A DNA stretch of 64,000 bases from an uncultured Haliea sp. (lineage in GTDB: Bacteria; Pseudomonadota; Gammaproteobacteria; Pseudomonadales; Halieaceae), in NCBI GenBank assembly GCA_947258585.1, contig CAMYIZ010000009.1, positions 1-64,000 of the forward strand, read 5' to 3'. The translations under genes and the position numbers were made by a program. The notes beneath the pieces were generated by a model. That model ran no database searches. It was not told the DNA's origin and was given only the letters and a program-made list of their open reading frames with translations. Shown piece by piece: positions 56,236 to 64,000 of this stretch (positions are counted from its first letter, which is position 1; each line of letters begins with the position of its first letter).

Positions 56236-57078
56236 TTATCGGTGGAAAAAGGGTGCAGGTGGCAATCGGTCAGGCAGCACCGCAACCGTCTCGTCCACCT
56301 CACGAAAGAAAAAACTGTCAAATAATTCCTGTTCAAGATCGCGCAGAGCTGCATCACACTGGGCTCGCCAAGCACGAAAAGCCTCCGGTGTGGCAAACCA
56401 GTACTCTGCCATACCATCGAAGTGCGCCATGAACATTCCGCGACCCCTAATACTTTCATTACTGAAGGCGCCAGACTCGGGAGCAAAAAAGCCGTTGATT
56501 ACATCCAGATCCGTGGGGAAATTAACAAGATGCCCCACCAGTCCTGGCGTATTTCTGCTCAGTGCAGCGTAAGCTCCTCCCCACACTGCTTCAAAGGCTT
56601 CTCGAGGCATCTCCCGACGGCGCTTCCCGAACATGACAAGCTTGAATATTTTTTGCTCGGGCCTACGCACCGGTAACACTACCTGCTCGCGCACGTGGAA
56701 CTGACAGGGCGCACCCGAGTAGAGGAAAGGCGCATCACCGCCCACACCGGCAACGCTATCATCAACTTCCAGGCCATGCGGACCTGGCTTATCCATGGCT
56801 GGCGCCTTGGCACTAAAATAATCGTTCAACGAGTCGAACATTAGCTGACCATAGCCATCCCAGTAATCATCGAAGCCCGGAGGCTCCTGGCCATTCAAGT
56901 AGCCGGCGAAGTCGCCTAGCGTTTCCGTCATAGGCCGATTGGCCCTTACGTTCAACAGATAGCCTCTGATTTTCCTGAGTCGACGCCCATAAGAGTTGTG
57001 GTAGCCGGCATGCGCCGCTCGGTACTCATCGTGGGTGAGCATTTCGTTGCGTCGGACAAACCCAAAAACTTTCAACAT
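56236..57078 (-). CDS. Double EthD-domain protein (first paralogue)
   Basis: A 280-residue protein made of two EthD (dimeric alpha/beta barrel) units. The first (about 1-115) has FVRRNEMLTHDEYRAAHAGYH. The second (about 135-270) has FKLVMFGKRRREMPREAFEAVWGG and ends in PPAPFFHR. EthD domains occur in ether-degradation and polyketide-cyclase-like proteins; no catalytic role is established for this arrangement. It is paralogous to the next gene, with matching motifs at the same positions. Start ATG at 57078. Confidence 0.75.
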   Translation of the reverse strand: MLKVFGFVRRNEMLTHDEYRAAHAGYHNSYGRRLRKIRGYLLNVRANRPMTETLGDFAGYLNGQEPPGFDDYWDGYGQLMFDSLNDYFSAKAPAMDKPGPHGLEVDDSVAGVGGDAPFLYSGAPCQFHVREQVVLPVRRPEQKIFKLVMFGKRRREMPREAFEAVWGGAYAALSRNTPGLVGHLVNFPTDLDVINGFFAPESGAFSNESIRGRGMFMAHFDGMAEYWFATPEAFRAWRAQCDAALRDLEQELFDSFFFREVDETVAVLPDRLPPAPFFHR

Positions 57079-57093
57079 AACGCTGCCTTATAA

Positions 57094-57993
57094 CTAGCGG
57101 TAATAGAATGCGGGTGGGGCGCTTCGATTGGGCATGACGATAACATTCTCATCCACCTGCACGTACCACAGCGAGTCAAATAGCTGGCGCTCCATTTCAA
57201 GGATGCGCGCAATTTCCGGGTGTGTCTTGCGTGCTTCCAGGAAACATTCCAGGTCATCGAAATACAGCTCAATGGCACCCGTCCACAAATCATAGAATTG
57301 CTTGCGAAATGCTCGACCCTCAGCGGTGAAGCACCAATGGTCATCTGGATAATAGCCCTTCGCGGCCGCATCGATATCTTGATCACGAAAATTCACGATT
57401 AGACCATTAAGCCCAGTCATGGAACCACACAATGGCGCATAGCGCTGCAGAACCTCGCGCTTAAAATCAGCTATCGAGAGCGCTGGCGCGAGACGGAAAA
57501 ATTGCACGAGCTTACAGGGTCGGGTCTCAGCCCTCATGACTGGCACGATGACAGTTTCTTCCATTCGCGTGTGGTAGGAACGGAATTGTGAGCTGGCGCT
57601 GTCGACGCGGTCAAAAAGGTAGGGGCCGTCACTCATCGTCCAGTCCGGGTCGATCGTCAACCCGCGATCAGTTGCGCGCGTTGGCTCCGGAGTGCCCGCC
57701 TCGATCCAGCGTCTGCGATCGTCAAATAACACAGCTGGGAAACCATCCCAAAGTTCCAGAAACCCTTTCGGCTCACAAAGCACCGTGACCATATCGGAGG
57801 ATGCCAAGCGCTTGCCAAGGCAGATACTCTCGTCGTGTATATTGACCGTATATCCGCGTATTGCTTTCAATCGCCGTGTGTTGCTGCAGTGGAAACCCAC
57901 ATGCCCCGCCCTGTATTCATCGTGCGTGAGCAAGGACACGTTACGCTTGAGAAAGGCCCAGACCTTAAACTGGTCAGTGGATTCGTTTGTCAT
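57094..57993 (-). CDS. Double EthD-domain protein (second paralogue)
   Basis: A protein of about 299 residues with the same two-domain layout as the preceding gene. FLKRNVSLLTHDEYRAGHVGFH is the first domain, CKLVQFFRLAPALSIADFKREV the second, and the C-terminus is PPAFYYR. Tandem duplication followed by divergence is evident. ATGs at 57993, 58005 and 58017 are possible; none has a clear ribosome site. It is divergent from the Ldh-family gene, with a dyad between them. Confidence 0.72.
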   Translation of the reverse strand: MTNESTDQFKVWAFLKRNVSLLTHDEYRAGHVGFHCSNTRRLKAIRGYTVNIHDESICLGKRLASSDMVTVLCEPKGFLELWDGFPAVLFDDRRRWIEAGTPEPTRATDRGLTIDPDWTMSDGPYLFDRVDSASSQFRSYHTRMEETVIVPVMRAETRPCKLVQFFRLAPALSIADFKREVLQRYAPLCGSMTGLNGLIVNFRDQDIDAAAKGYYPDDHWCFTAEGRAFRKQFYDLWTGAIELYFDDLECFLEARKTHPEIARILEMERQLFDSLWYVQVDENVIVMPNRSAPPAFYYR

Positions 57994-58019
57994 AGAGAAC
58001 GCCATCAAAGTTATCATTA

Positions 58020-58070
58020 TTGCTTGCTACACAACTGAAGTTGCACTAGATTGTTGTTGGTGTCAAGCAA
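58020..58070. promoter_or_regulatory. Dyad in the divergent EthD / Ldh-family gap
   Basis: TTGCTTG at 58020-58026 and CAAGCAA at 58064-58070 are inverted. The match extends imperfectly inward (GCTTGCTACACAAC against the complement of GTTGGTGTCAAGC). It lies between two divergent genes of the catabolic block and could be an operator, but no regulator gene is nearby. Confidence 0.3.
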
Positions 58071-58086
58071 GTTTGAGCGGCGGTCT

Positions 58087-59163
58087 ATGTGGGTAAGTGA
58101 TCAGGTAGTGGCATCCATCGCTGAAGGTGTGCTTCAAGCACTCGGTGCCTCACCGCAGTCGGGGCGCATCGTTGCTCGCTCGCTCTTGCGATCAGATCAC
58201 CGCGGTACGCATACCCATGGCGTCAGCTTGCTACCGCTATATGCCCAAATGATCCAGGCCGGTGCTATTGATCCGAAGGCCAGCCCCAAAAGTGAAATGA
58301 TCAGTGGCAGCCTCGCCCGTATCAATGGATGCAATGCTTTCGGACAATTAACTGCCAAGAGTGCGATCGACACGGGGCTGGCAATGGTCGCTGAAACAGG
58401 CGTCGCGGCGGTAGCGGTGCGCGACGGTGCACACTTGGGCAGACTCGGCGAGTGGGCAGAGCAGGCCTGCAACGCGGGCATGGCATTTCTGGCTTTCACC
58501 AACACGGCAGGGGGCGCTCTCAATGTGACCGGGCCCGGAGCCCGGGGCCCGGTTCTGTCAACCAACCCACTAGCGATCGGCATCCCCACATACGATGGCT
58601 TAAGTCACGATGTTATCGTGGATTTTGCGACCTCCCAGGTCGCCGGTTCCCGAATACGTGAAGTAGCCAATGCAGGTGGCAAACTTGAACCGGGCTGGGT
58701 GGTAAGGCGGGACGGCAGTCCGACCGTTGAGCCTGATGATTTTCTCGACGGCATCGCGACACTGCTACCGCTAGGTGGGTTGTGTGCGGGGCACAAAGGC
58801 TTTGGACTCACCGTGGCGGGCGAAATGCTGGCAGCCCTGGCCGGGGGACTCATGGCCGGAGAACGCGATACCCCCTGGTTCAGTAATGGGGCATTGTTTT
58901 GCCTGCTGGATGTGCGACGCTTCAGCTCTGCGCAGGAATGGGGTGAGCGCAGTCGCCGTTTTGCTGAGTATCTTCAGGCGCAAGGCTGTCGACTACCGGG
59001 TGCGGGCCAGAGCAAATCGTCTTCCGGCGATGGCGGCCAGGTCGAACTCTCTACACACGTAGTTGCGGGATTGTTAGAGCTGGCTCAAGACTTCGGAGTA
59101 GACACCCTAGGCCTTACCGCCCCCTCTGGCGCCTCCAGCGGCACAGTTAAACAGACATGGTGA
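58087..59163 (+). CDS. Malate/L-lactate dehydrogenase (Ldh) family oxidoreductase
   Basis: An NAD(P)-dependent oxidoreductase of the Ldh2/YlbC/AllD family, 358 residues. It has DHRGTHTHGVSLLPLYAQMI (the family SHG motif reads THG), AVRDGAHLGRLGEWAEQA (catalytic His region), TNPLAIGIPT, DFATSQVAGSRI and GHKGFGLTVAGEML. Members reduce or oxidise 2-hydroxy/2-keto acids or ureidoglycolate. The ATG at 58087 was chosen over a TTG at 58051. It begins a plus-strand pair with the acyl-CoA synthetase gene 42 bases downstream. Confidence 0.88.
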   Translation: MWVSDQVVASIAEGVLQALGASPQSGRIVARSLLRSDHRGTHTHGVSLLPLYAQMIQAGAIDPKASPKSEMISGSLARINGCNAFGQLTAKSAIDTGLAMVAETGVAAVAVRDGAHLGRLGEWAEQACNAGMAFLAFTNTAGGALNVTGPGARGPVLSTNPLAIGIPTYDGLSHDVIVDFATSQVAGSRIREVANAGGKLEPGWVVRRDGSPTVEPDDFLDGIATLLPLGGLCAGHKGFGLTVAGEMLAALAGGLMAGERDTPWFSNGALFCLLDVRRFSSAQEWGERSRRFAEYLQAQGCRLPGAGQSKSSSGDGGQVELSTHVVAGLLELAQDFGVDTLGLTAPSGASSGTVKQTW

Positions 59164-59205
59164 CTAGACGATCATCACTCTAGACCTACGAAGGGAGCGA
59201 TCATT

Positions 59206-60798
59206 TTGCAAGTATCCAAATCCACCGGGAGCAGCGATTCCTATAGACCAACTAGCGAGGTTCTCGCAGCCGGTCAACTATCGGTTTATGAGTTGTTTAA
59301 AGAGCAGGTATCAAGACAACCAGCCAAACCCGCATTGCTCGATAAACATGACGCTTACACCTATCAGGAATTGCTGCAACGAGTGGATGCCCTTTCCCAG
59401 GCTCTGTCAGAGATGGGCGTGGGTGCTGGCGACCGGATCGCGGTGCTGGCGGAGAATCGCAGGGAGTATATTGAGTTGCACTTGGCCGCAGCACGGAAGG
59501 GGGCTATCGTCGCCTGTCAAAACTGGCGGCTGAACACCTCAGAGCTTGAACACTGCGTGGGGCTGGTGGCGCCCGCGCTGTTGGTATTTTCTCCACGCTT
59601 CGAGGATCAAGCCCGAAGCCTGGCCAAACACAGAGAAATACCCATACTCGCCTTCGGCGATGCCTACGAAAACCTGCTAAGCCAAACTGGAGCGCCAACA
59701 ACGCTACCCGCTCAGGATATAGAAGCCGGCTTATTGATTCTTTATACCAGCGGCACCACGGGCCCGGCAAAAGCGGCATTGATTAGTCAGCGGGCGCTCA
59801 TTGCGCGCATGACTCTACTGCAGTCTGACCTAAACGCCACTCCTGAAGACAGTTTCCTCGCATGGTCACCGATGTTCCACATGGGTGGCAGCGAACACAG
59901 CATCTCCACTCTGATGATGGGTGGAAGTGTCTATGTTGCAGATGGTTTTGATGTTGACTACATTGTCCGCGTTATCGGTGAAGCAAAGCTCAGCTGGCTG
60001 ATTTTGGTGCCAGCCACCATCGAACGCTTGCTCGCCACACTGGATGCAAAGGATACAAAACCGATTGGCATAAAGTGCGTCGGGGCAATGGCGGATCTAC
60101 TACCTAAGAAACAGATCGCACAAATCAGTGCCCGCCTGAACGCGCCTTTCCTGAATAGCTTCGGTGCCACCGAAACTGGCATAGCTCCGGCGTCGCGAGG
60201 CCTCATACCCATAGGCGCCGTGCCCGAGAGACTATCAAAACGTTTGAACTCTCTGTGCGCGTTGCGCCTGGTAGACTCCGAAGGTAAGGAAGTCCCGGCA
60301 GGCACAGCCGGCGAGGCCATGGTAAAAGGCCCCACTTTGTTCAGCGGCTACTGGGGGAACGACGAGGCCAATGCCAAGGATTTCGCCAATGGGTGGTTTC
60401 GTATGGGCGATCTGTTTACCGCCAATGCCGATGGCAGTGTCGACTTCGTCGGGCGCGCAAAGTATCTTATCAAATCGGGTGGGGAAAATATCTATCCGGC
60501 AGAAATCGAAAGTGTTCTATTGACTGATGGACGTGTTAGGGACGCGATTGTCGTCTCGCAACCCCATGAACGATGGGGAGAGGTGCCCGTCGCAGTGATT
60601 GCCTCAGAAGAAGTCGCCCTCGATACGCTAGAGAGCGACTTACGAGCCAATTGTCTACGAGACCTGGCAAGCTATAAAGTGCCAAAGGCGTTTCATTTTA
60701 TCGATTTCGACGAGTTCCCCCGAAGTTCAAGCGGAAAGATCGTAAGACAGGATGTGGAAGATTGGTTGCGTCAGCGCGAGAACGACCTGGCATGTTGA
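59206..60798 (+). CDS. AMP-dependent acyl-CoA synthetase/ligase
   Basis: ANL-superfamily adenylate-forming ligase, 530 residues. It has P-loop LILYTSGTTGPAKAALIS (about residue 180), NSFGATETGIAPAS, GWFRMGDLF with the ATP-ribose aspartate, the hinge KYLIKSGGENIYPAEIES and the C-terminal catalytic lysine in PRSSSGKIVRQD. It activates a carboxylic acid as a CoA thioester. The start is a TTG at 59206 preceded by AGGGAG at proper spacing. It is the last intact gene of the catabolic block and is followed by IS debris. Confidence 0.93.
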   Translation: MQVSKSTGSSDSYRPTSEVLAAGQLSVYELFKEQVSRQPAKPALLDKHDAYTYQELLQRVDALSQALSEMGVGAGDRIAVLAENRREYIELHLAAARKGAIVACQNWRLNTSELEHCVGLVAPALLVFSPRFEDQARSLAKHREIPILAFGDAYENLLSQTGAPTTLPAQDIEAGLLILYTSGTTGPAKAALISQRALIARMTLLQSDLNATPEDSFLAWSPMFHMGGSEHSISTLMMGGSVYVADGFDVDYIVRVIGEAKLSWLILVPATIERLLATLDAKDTKPIGIKCVGAMADLLPKKQIAQISARLNAPFLNSFGATETGIAPASRGLIPIGAVPERLSKRLNSLCALRLVDSEGKEVPAGTAGEAMVKGPTLFSGYWGNDEANAKDFANGWFRMGDLFTANADGSVDFVGRAKYLIKSGGENIYPAEIESVLLTDGRVRDAIVVSQPHERWGEVPVAVIASEEVALDTLESDLRANCLRDLASYKVPKAFHFIDFDEFPRSSSGKIVRQDVEDWLRQRENDLAC

Positions 60799-60938
60799 GT
60801 GAACAACAAAATTGACTCACATAAAGGGCGGAAGCTAATTTCCATCCAAAACTAAAATGCCGGCAAATTAATTCCCTCCAGCCAGGCAAAAGTGGCTATC
60901 CGCCTTTATCCAATCGTCCTAATCCATTCGTTGAACGC
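60799..60938. other. Spacer between acyl-CoA synthetase and IS fragment
   Basis: 140 bases, A+T-rich, with stops in all frames and no recognisable feature. It marks the right edge of the catabolic block. Confidence 0.5.
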
Positions 60939-61190
60939 ACTCGCCCTCCGTTGGCAGCCGGGGGGATTCGTATGACAACGCCTTAGCAGAGACGATCAAC
61001 GGCTTGTACAAGACAGAGGTGATTCACAAACAAGGCCCCTGGCGCAACGTCGATGAGGTGGAGTATGCGACTCTGAAATGGGTTGATTGGTTCAATAATC
61101 GCCGGCTGCGGGAACCCATCGGCAATATCCCCCGCGGAATTGGAAATGGCGTACTATCGCCAACTGGAAGAGTCAGCCATGGTGGCCTGA
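60939..61190 (+). pseudogene. IS3-family transposase (OrfB) C-terminal fragment, frameshifted
   Basis: The translation gives SPSVGSRGDSYDNALAETIN, then LYKTEVIHKQGPWRNVDEVEYATLKWVDWFNNRR and EPIGNIP, the C-terminal part of the DDE integrase domain of IS3-family OrfB. After NIP the frame shifts. In the neighbouring frame it resumes as PAELEMAYYRQLEESAMVA and stops at 61188. The upstream catalytic part is missing and a stop precedes the fragment, so the gene is dead. Confidence 0.85.
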
Positions 61191-61324
61191 CTCAAACAAG
61201 TGAGCCTCCGGAGATTCCGTGGCGATTCAAGGCCTCGTCTTGGGCCTGGCGTACACCCTGATTGCGTCGCTACGATCAACCCGTTCGACCTCCAGCTCTG
61301 GAAGGCCTAAAATTAATCCTGCGT

Positions 61325-61389
61325 GGGACATCGGTGTTATCTCCATTAAACAGACTTCGCAAAATCAGTTTAATGAACACCGGTGTCCC
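61325..61389. repeat. Long imperfect inverted repeat
   Basis: The left arm (61325-61351, beginning GGGACATCGGTGTT and ending CATTAAAC) and the right arm (61368-61389, GTTTAATG ... CACCGGTGTCCC) are complementary over about 20 bases, with a mismatch and a small bulge. The loop is 16 bases. The stem would be very stable. It looks like a REP-type palindrome or paired element ends rather than a terminator, as no T-run follows. Confidence 0.75.
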
Positions 61390-61455
61390 CCTTTAATGAT
61401 GAAGAGCCTCCCATGATATCCTGTGCGAAATTTTCAAATACAGGAGTATCAGATC

Positions 61456-62115
61456 TTGCTCAATTGTGAAGTACTGGAACCCGGCCGTCCGGCAGATGCT
61501 GCGGTGATTTGGCTGCACGGCCTGGGAGCCAGCGGTCACGATTTCGTCCCGGTGGTGCCCCATCTGGGCTTGCCGGCAGGTCACGGTGTGCGTTTCGTCT
61601 TTCCCCATGCCCCGCAGATACCCGTGACAATTAACGGCGGCATGGTGATGCCAGCGTGGTACGACATATTCGCGATGTCGTTGGAGCGCGAGATTGACCT
61701 GGAGCAGATACAATCATCTTCTGCCGCCATCAGGGAATTGATCCAGCGTGAATTGGACGCAGGCATACCGAGTGAGCGGATTGTGCTCGCCGGGTTCAGT
61801 CAGGGAGGCGCTGTTGCCTACCATACGGCACTGTCCTACCCAAAGGCCCTGGCCGGATTGATGGCGCTGTCGACCTACTTCGCGACGGCCAGGGAAGTCA
61901 GTCTCTCGGAGGCAAATAAAAGGCTGCCAATTCATATTTTCCACGGCACTCGAGATCCCATGGTTCCTGAGACAATGGGCCATACGGCGAACCAGATATT
62001 GCAGGGCATGGGCTTTGCACCGGTGTACCGCAGCTACCCAATGCAACACGAGGTGTGCATGGAGGAGATCCAGGATATCGGGCGCAGCCTCAAGGACTGG
62101 TTAAAGCTGGCTTAA
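61456..62115 (+). CDS. Carboxylesterase / phospholipase-like alpha/beta hydrolase
   Basis: A 219-residue esterase of the carboxylesterase II/acyl-protein thioesterase family. VIWLHGLGASGHDF is the oxyanion-hole region, GGMVMPAWYDI the lid, LAGFSQGGAVAYH the nucleophile elbow with Ser near residue 114, and the Asp (HGTRDPMVP) and His (MQHEVC) complete the triad. I prefer the TTG at 61456, which follows CAGGAG. A GTG at 61423 would put this ribosome site inside the gene. It lies outside the catabolic block, after the inverted repeat. Confidence 0.9.
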   Translation: MLNCEVLEPGRPADAAVIWLHGLGASGHDFVPVVPHLGLPAGHGVRFVFPHAPQIPVTINGGMVMPAWYDIFAMSLEREIDLEQIQSSSAAIRELIQRELDAGIPSERIVLAGFSQGGAVAYHTALSYPKALAGLMALSTYFATAREVSLSEANKRLPIHIFHGTRDPMVPETMGHTANQILQGMGFAPVYRSYPMQHEVCMEEIQDIGRSLKDWLKLA

Positions 62116-62244
62116 GGGTTTTCCGCTCAGTACCCAAACCAGACGAGCGCTGTGTTGTTGGCCCTCTACAATCGCCGCAGAAAAGAAACCGGGTATACGG
62201 GAGAAGACCCGCCGCCCGGATTGCACGCTGCACCCCGCAAGAGC

Positions 62245-64000
62245 CTACTGTACCGGAGGGGCCTCCAGCTCTTCCAGCAAAGCAACAAATTCCGGGGCAT
62301 CCCGCACGTCGTCGTAGAAGGGCAGCATTGGTTCCATAAAGGGCGCGACCAGGCTGGCATCGGCCAGTCCCGCGCGTATACATCGCACCGTCGCCGGGGC
62401 ATCCGCGACCATGCCCAGAACCCGACACACCTCGTGCCGGCCATTCATCCGTTCAGCCCAGTCAACGGGGTGTTGCCGTTCCCAACGCTGCAGCCATTCA
62501 ACGGCCTCCCCGGAGTCCCCTTCAATGGCTGTGAGGAGACCCAAACCGAGATAAAACGGCGACCGGTGATACGGATCGACCGCTTCCAGCCCGGCTAACA
62601 GCTCTGCCTTCCACAGCGGCAGCCGTGGCGCCAGCGACGTGTGGTCGTTGATCAGCCACAGGGTATACATCCAGCGCCGGGTTTCCGTCGAATCGGGCTC
62701 CAATCGGCCAGCCTCATCCAAACTACCGAAAGTGGCAAGCGCCCGCGAATAATCGCGGTTGGCTACATATTCGCTCCAGCCACAGCCCGTCTCCTGGTAG
62801 CGCCGGCAGAGCTCCGCGACACCCGCCTGGAGGCGGTCGGTGTCTCTGTCCTGACTGAACTGATGCAGCAATCGCGTGTGCCCGATTCTAAAGCTGTGCA
62901 GGCTCGTGGATCTGCTCTCTGCCCATGCCTCGTTGTAGCGGTGAGTGACCAAAAGGGCGATCAGCAGCTGGTCGGTGCCTGCCGGATCCCTCGGGTCCAG
63001 CCGCCGCGTTTCATACCGGGTTTTCAGGTAGGCGTCGAAATTGCCCTGACGGCGCTCAATCCACGCCTTTATTTGCAAGGCATCCACATTGCTCGGACTG
63101 AGCTCAAGCGCCTGGCTGAGGATATCGTGAGCCCGGTCAAAGTCCCTGAGCGTGTAATAGACATAGGCAGCCTGAGCAATCAGGTGATCAGCCGAACCCG
63201 GCGCGGCGGATTGCAGTTGTTCCAGCACCTGTTCGGCTCGATGGGTCATCTCCGGCTGGTTTCCCTCAAAGTCGGCAAATGCGAGCGTAGTGGCCAGTTC
63301 GGCCAGGGCGCGGGTGAACGTCGGGTCAAGTGCAACCGCTTCCTCGAGTGCCTGGATGTACTCGGGCTGGCCGAGCACCGAGTAGCCAATGGTGTCCCGC
63401 AGATGAATGGCGCGGTGATAGGCCCGATAAGCGGCCAGGTTCTCGGTGGGGATCAAAGCCAGTTGCTGCTGATCTGCGCGTGTCAGAGTGGCTTGCGTCT
63501 CTTCGGCGATGGCAGCGGCGATACCGCTCTGGATCTCGAACACATTGGCCAGGGTCAGATCCCGGTCATAGCGCTGGGCCCACAAGTGCTCGTCGGTACG
63601 GGCATCAACAAGCTGTGCATTGATGCGAATCCGGTCACCGCGTATCTGCACATTCCCTTCGATGATAATGTCCGCGCCCAGCTCCACGCCAATCTGGCGG
63701 ATATTGCGCGCAATATTCCGGTACTCCCTGGCGGAGGTAGAGGAAACCACGCGCACCGCCTGCAAGTTGCTGAGCTGAGTCAGCAGGTCCTCGAACATGC
63801 CATCGGCAAAGAACCTGCTCGCCTCATCGCCACTGGAGCTGGCGAACGGCAGCACCGCAACCAGAGGGGGCCCCGGGGGGCGGGCCATCTGTATATCGAC
63901 AGGTGCCCCGCCCGGATTGTCGAGCAGAAGGCCCAAGGAAATGGCGAGCACGCCCGCCACCGCGCCAAGCCAGAGGAGGCGCTTTCGTACTCGCTGCGGT
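62245..64000 (-). CDS. Membrane-anchored TolB-like / TPR protein (N-terminus beyond window)
   Basis: The visible 580 or so residues contain RKRLLWLGAVAGVLAISLGLLL, a single membrane segment. A periplasmic domain follows with LVAVLPFASSSGDEASRFFADGMFEDLLTQLS, the FlgO/TolB-like segment found downstream of adenylate cyclase or CadC-type DNA-binding domains. The rest is helical with tetratricopeptide-like repeats (for example SADHLIAQAAYVYYTLRDFDRAHDILSQALELSPSN). The frame is open through 64000. Basic residues before the membrane segment imply a cytoplasmic N-terminal domain, perhaps a winged-helix or cyclase domain, not visible here. Confidence 0.75.
   Translation of the reverse strand, partial: PQRVRKRLLWLGAVAGVLAISLGLLLDNPGGAPVDIQMARPPGPPLVAVLPFASSSGDEASRFFADGMFEDLLTQLSNLQAVRVVSSTSAREYRNIARNIRQIGVELGADIIIEGNVQIRGDRIRINAQLVDARTDEHLWAQRYDRDLTLANVFEIQSGIAAAIAEETQATLTRADQQQLALIPTENLAAYRAYHRAIHLRDTIGYSVLGQPEYIQALEEAVALDPTFTRALAELATTLAFADFEGNQPEMTHRAEQVLEQLQSAAPGSADHLIAQAAYVYYTLRDFDRAHDILSQALELSPSNVDALQIKAWIERRQGNFDAYLKTRYETRRLDPRDPAGTDQLLIALLVTHRYNEAWAESRSTSLHSFRIGHTRLLHQFSQDRDTDRLQAGVAELCRRYQETGCGWSEYVANRDYSRALATFGSLDEAGRLEPDSTETRRWMYTLWLINDHTSLAPRLPLWKAELLAGLEAVDPYHRSPFYLGLGLLTAIEGDSGEAVEWLQRWERQHPVDWAERMNGRHEVCRVLGMVADAPATVRCIRAGLADASLVAPFMEPMLPFYDDVRDAPEFVALLEELEAPPVQ

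Noticed and set aside
1-64000. CRISPR arrays, rRNA genes, toxin-antitoxin or phage-defence systems
   Set aside because: No regularly spaced repeats, rRNA segments, cas genes or small paired toxin-antitoxin genes were recognised on either strand.

Overview
The window comes from a high-G+C gammaproteobacterium. The order of its core genes matches the chromosome of pseudomonads and their marine relatives (Cellvibrionales/Halieaceae type): accB-accC-prmA-dusB-fis-purH-purD, coq7, osmC, vfr, trpCDG, trpE, rpe, murU-amgK, lptD-surA-pdxA, rsmA-apaG-apaH-cca, folK-folB, tsaD, rpsU-yqeY-dnaG-rpoD. Placement below class level is inferred from gene order and protein motifs, not from a search. There is no rRNA, CRISPR array or intact mobile element.

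1-8845, housekeeping: fatty-acid biosynthesis (accB, cut by the window edge, and accC), L11 methylation, tRNA dihydrouridylation with Fis, the last purine steps, ubiquinone hydroxylation, an OsmC-type protein and a Vfr/CRP regulator. 8865-16289 runs on the minus strand: trpC-trpD-trpG, a methyltransferase, trpE, rpe, and the peptidoglycan-recycling pair murU-amgK. 16377-21021 is lptD-surA-pdxA (outer-membrane assembly and vitamin B6).

21018-37846 is a polysaccharide locus lying between pdxA and rsmA, which are normally neighbours. It encodes an unrecognised membrane protein, a multi-spanning PMT-like glycosyltransferase, four GT4-type and one GT2 glycosyltransferases, an EpsG-like polymerase, two sulfotransferases, a Wzx flippase, a WecA-like initiating transferase, a Wzz-like chain-length protein, and also a Wzm/Wzt ABC exporter. 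The probable product is a sulfated surface glycan or O-antigen. Base composition is visibly less G+C-rich than in the flanks over much of it.

37959-48063 returns to core genes: rsmA-apaG-apaH-cca, folK-folB-tsaD (minus strand), and the macromolecular-synthesis group rpsU-yqeY-dnaG-rpoD. A secreted protein with an internal duplication and a CAU-anticodon tRNA (probably tRNA-Ile2) follow.

49227-60798 is an accessory catabolic block with lower G+C: SDR dehydrogenase, cytochrome P450, TonB-dependent receptor, MFS transporter, two SnoaL-like proteins, two paralogous double-EthD proteins, an Ldh-family dehydrogenase and an acyl-CoA synthetase. It looks like uptake, oxidation and CoA activation of an unknown hydrophobic or aromatic/terpenoid compound. 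Insertion-sequence debris lies on both sides: tandem IS-end-like motifs next to the tRNA, and a frameshifted IS3-family transposase tail plus a long inverted repeat. An esterase and a membrane-anchored TolB-like/TPR protein, cut by the window edge, close the window.
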